Assembly (NCBI GenBank): GCA_021784615.1
Contig: JAJYHU010000098.1
Location: forward strand, 1 to 16,436
Length of the DNA: 16,436 nt
Direction: 5' to 3'
DNA from: Acidobacteriota bacterium
GTDB lineage: Bacteria > Acidobacteriota > Terriglobia > UBA7540
The notes under the pieces are model-generated. The model did not search any database. It had not been told where the DNA came from and was given only the letters and a program-made list of their open reading frames with translations. A program made the position numbers and the translations under genes. Positions within the stretch are counted from its first letter, which is position 1. Each line of letters opens with the position of its first letter. Positions 14,607-16,436 of this stretch are shown here, piece by piece.

Positions 14607-15503
14607 ATGATGAGACTTAAGCTAAGTGCATTCCTGCTGATGGCGAGCGTCCTGGCGTCCGCCCCTTTTATACAAGCCAGCGGCTATCAAACTGTGGCGT
14701 TCGTGGCGCCGCATCTCGGGGGAACCAAGGTCAACGCCAATGTGATCCTTCCGCGGGATTACGCCTCCTCTAATCGGCGGTTTCCGGTGCTTTATCTGGT
14801 GGACGGTTACAGCGGCAATTACACGGCCTGGGTCGCGAAGTCGCACATTGTCCAGTACGCACAGAAGTATGAAGAGATCATCTTCATGCCCGAGTACGGA
14901 GCGACTTCCTGGTATGTGAACAGCTACGCCTATCCTTCCATGCGCTGGGAAGATTACATGATCAAGGACGTGATTCCCTACGTTGACAGCCACTACCGCA
15001 CCATCGCCTCGCGCGAGGGACGCGCCATCGCCGGGGATTCCATGGGCGGCTATGGCGCCATGATGCTGGGTCTAAAGTATGCAAATCTTTTTTCCGCAGT
15101 GGCCAGCCTGAGCGGCACGCTACGTTGCGCGGAATGGGATCCCGTGAAGATGAAGGATGCCACGTTGCGCGAGGCTTTCGGTCCTCTCGACAATCCGGCC
15201 CGCGCGGCTGTGGACCCTTTCAAGCTGATCAAGAAAGTTCCGCGGGCCCAGATGCCGCAGATCTACTTTTCAATTGGAGAAGGCGACAGCCGGGTGATGC
15301 TGGGAGACAACCGCGCCTTTGCGCACCTGCTGGCCCAATTGAAAATCCCTTACCGGTATAGTGAAGTGCCGGGCGGGCATCAATGGCCTGTCTGGGAACT
15401 TGAAATCCAGCGCGTCCTGGCGCTTCAAGCTCCCGTGCTGGGCGTCAAAGTGGATGGCTGCCCGGGTGTCGAGAAGATGCCTAAAGGCATTCAAGCCCCT
15501 TGA
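14607..15503 (+). CDS. Secreted esterase of the CE1 / esterase D (PF00756) type
   Basis: About 298 residues of alpha/beta-hydrolase fold with an N-terminal signal peptide (cleavage near FIQASG). Using the 14607 start, the nucleophile is Ser145 in GDSMGG, the catalytic His258 lies in GGHQWPVW, and Asp227 in GEGDS is the likely acid. 'FPVLYLVDGYSGNYTAW' and 'YMIKDVIPYVDSHYRT' are typical of the feruloyl/acetylxylan esterase and antigen-85 group. It probably removes acyl groups from a polysaccharide or from oligosaccharides. AAGGTG at 14598-14603 acts as a ribosome-binding site, so ATG 14607 or 14610 is preferred over the in-frame GTG at 14601. It starts 54 bases after the malectin-domain gene and ends 45 bases before the next gene, consistent with one operon. 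The exact ester substrate is unknown. Confidence 0.88.
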   Translation: MMRLKLSAFLLMASVLASAPFIQASGYQTVAFVAPHLGGTKVNANVILPRDYASSNRRFPVLYLVDGYSGNYTAWVAKSHIVQYAQKYEEIIFMPEYGATSWYVNSYAYPSMRWEDYMIKDVIPYVDSHYRTIASREGRAIAGDSMGGYGAMMLGLKYANLFSAVASLSGTLRCAEWDPVKMKDATLREAFGPLDNPARAAVDPFKLIKKVPRAQMPQIYFSIGEGDSRVMLGDNRAFAHLLAQLKIPYRYSEVPGGHQWPVWELEIQRVLALQAPVLGVKVDGCPGVEKMPKGIQAP

Positions 15504-15548
15504 GTAGTCTGGGTTCGCGTACCGGGCAATGCACCATAGGAGAGCACG

Positions 15549-16436
15549 ATGAGAAGTGAAAAGTTGAAACGAGGTCTGGCAGCGCTCTTGATGGCGGCCG
15601 GCTTCGCCTTGTTTTCTGTGGGATCACTCGGAGCCGAGCAGCCCTCAACCGTCGACGTAACGCTGAACGGATTGCAGGTCAAAGTGGATGCCCGGACCGG
15701 AAGCATCGTGTCCCTTTATTACCCGGCCACCGGCGTGCTCCTCAAAGCGAAGCGGGCGTCGTCAGGTCTTCTTGATCTGGCCTACCCGGTCAAGGCATTC
15801 AGCCCGCTGCGCCTGGCCTCCCGTTTTTCGGCAGCCCGGCTGACAAGCGAATCGAACGGAATAAGAATCTCCTGGGATGCCCTTGGCGCAAGCCGGAACA
15901 ATGTGCCGCTTCATGTGGGGAAAGTCAGCGCGCAGGTCACAATTCGCGCTGCCGGCGACGGAAGATCGGCCATCCTCTCTTGCCACATTGAGAACCACTC
16001 GAACGTACCCATCCCCCAGATCCTGTTTCCGGATCTCTGGGGCCTGAAGCCGTTCGATGGAGTTGACCGGACGGAGCTGCGCCTGGCGCGGGAAGTTCTT
16101 CATCCTTTCATGGTTCCGTACCAGCCGCCTGGAAAAGTCCCGCCGTACTATTCGGACATCGGATGGCAACAATATATTGCGGGGGATAAAAATGCCCTGC
16201 GGTGGATCGACTACGGAAGTTTGAGGGGAGGACTGAGCATTTTCCAGCGCGAGTGGCGCACGGCCGTGAGGCCGGATATCTTGACTTATCGGAGCGAGCA
16301 ACACCCTGAAAACCTTCGCCTGGATTGGCAGCACAGAACAACCATCAAGCCGGGCGAATCGTGGCGAGTCTTCGGATGGATTTTCACCGCCTGCGCCGGA
16401 ATTGCCATTCTCATCGCATTGGCTTTCAGTGTGCCG
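15549..16436 (+). CDS. Secreted DUF6259-like presumed glycosidase, N-terminal 296 codons (runs off window)
   Basis: ATG 15549, preceded by AGGAGA at 15538-15543, opens a frame that stays open to the window end. A signal peptide (residues 1-29, ending GSLGA) is followed by a beta-rich domain: 'NGLQVKVDARTGSIVSLYYPATG', 'LLDLAYPVKAFSPLRLASRFS', 'ILSCHIENHSNVPIPQILFPDLWGLKPF' and 'ALRWIDYGSLRGGLSIFQREW'. This resembles the N-terminal sugar-binding or galactose-mutarotase-like part of large DUF6259 proteins, which usually continue into a (beta/alpha)8 catalytic barrel. The last 25 residues ('WRVFGWIFTACAGIAILIALAF') are more hydrophobic than expected for this family, so either a real difference or a frameshift near 16370 is possible. 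The context is the third gene of the glycan operon. Confidence 0.75.
   Translation, partial: MRSEKLKRGLAALLMAAGFALFSVGSLGAEQPSTVDVTLNGLQVKVDARTGSIVSLYYPATGVLLKAKRASSGLLDLAYPVKAFSPLRLASRFSAARLTSESNGIRISWDALGASRNNVPLHVGKVSAQVTIRAAGDGRSAILSCHIENHSNVPIPQILFPDLWGLKPFDGVDRTELRLAREVLHPFMVPYQPPGKVPPYYSDIGWQQYIAGDKNALRWIDYGSLRGGLSIFQREWRTAVRPDILTYRSEQHPENLRLDWQHRTTIKPGESWRVFGWIFTACAGIAILIALAFSVP

Noticed and set aside
15762..16334. 190-codon minus-strand frame at the right end
   Set aside because: Antisense to the DUF6259-like gene, whose plus-strand product shows clear family-like segments; the minus product does not.

Overview
The window is about 16.4 kb of moderately GC-rich bacterial DNA, roughly 55-60% by eye. 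It reads like a soil or sediment bacterium, and an Acidobacteriota-type genome is my best guess. That guess rests on the gene styles: a CLC channel with GSGVN and GPEDP motifs, a DUF2914 membrane protein, a DUF438-hemerythrin-PAS protein and large secreted carbohydrate-active proteins. It is inference; no rRNA or other phylogenetic marker is present.

Left part (1-3237): the first 22 codons of an IS630-like transposase run off the left edge on the minus strand, behind a well-formed promoter. After a gene-poor stretch comes a plus-strand group: a small multi-pass membrane protein, a DUF438-hemerythrin-PAS protein and a YwiC-like membrane protein. The last two point to sensing of or response to O2, NO or nitrate respiration.

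Scar zone (3238-4600): this holds the 3' half of a tRNA-Glu(UUC) gene, broken exactly at the anticodon loop. Fifteen bases later is the catalytic C-terminal remnant of a tyrosine integrase, then a C-terminal remnant of an IS1380-family transposase. I read it as an old island attachment site and insertion hot spot.

Middle (4600-11685): a minus-strand two-gene operon encodes a zinc-ribbon/TPR membrane protein and a CLC chloride channel or antiporter with CBS domains; the two genes overlap by 4 bases. Diverging from it on the plus strand are an orphan membrane PAS protein, a small secreted or membrane protein, an unrecognised 245-residue protein, and a seven-helix DUF2914 protein with a recognisable promoter followed by a hairpin.

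Right part (11859-16436): three exported proteins on the plus strand, 45-60 bases apart, probably form one operon for breakdown of an extracellular glycan. They are a modular (alpha/alpha)-barrel-like protein with a C-terminal malectin domain, a CE1-type esterase, and the start of a large DUF6259-like presumed glycosidase cut by the window end. No CRISPR array, complete tRNA, rRNA or replication origin was seen.
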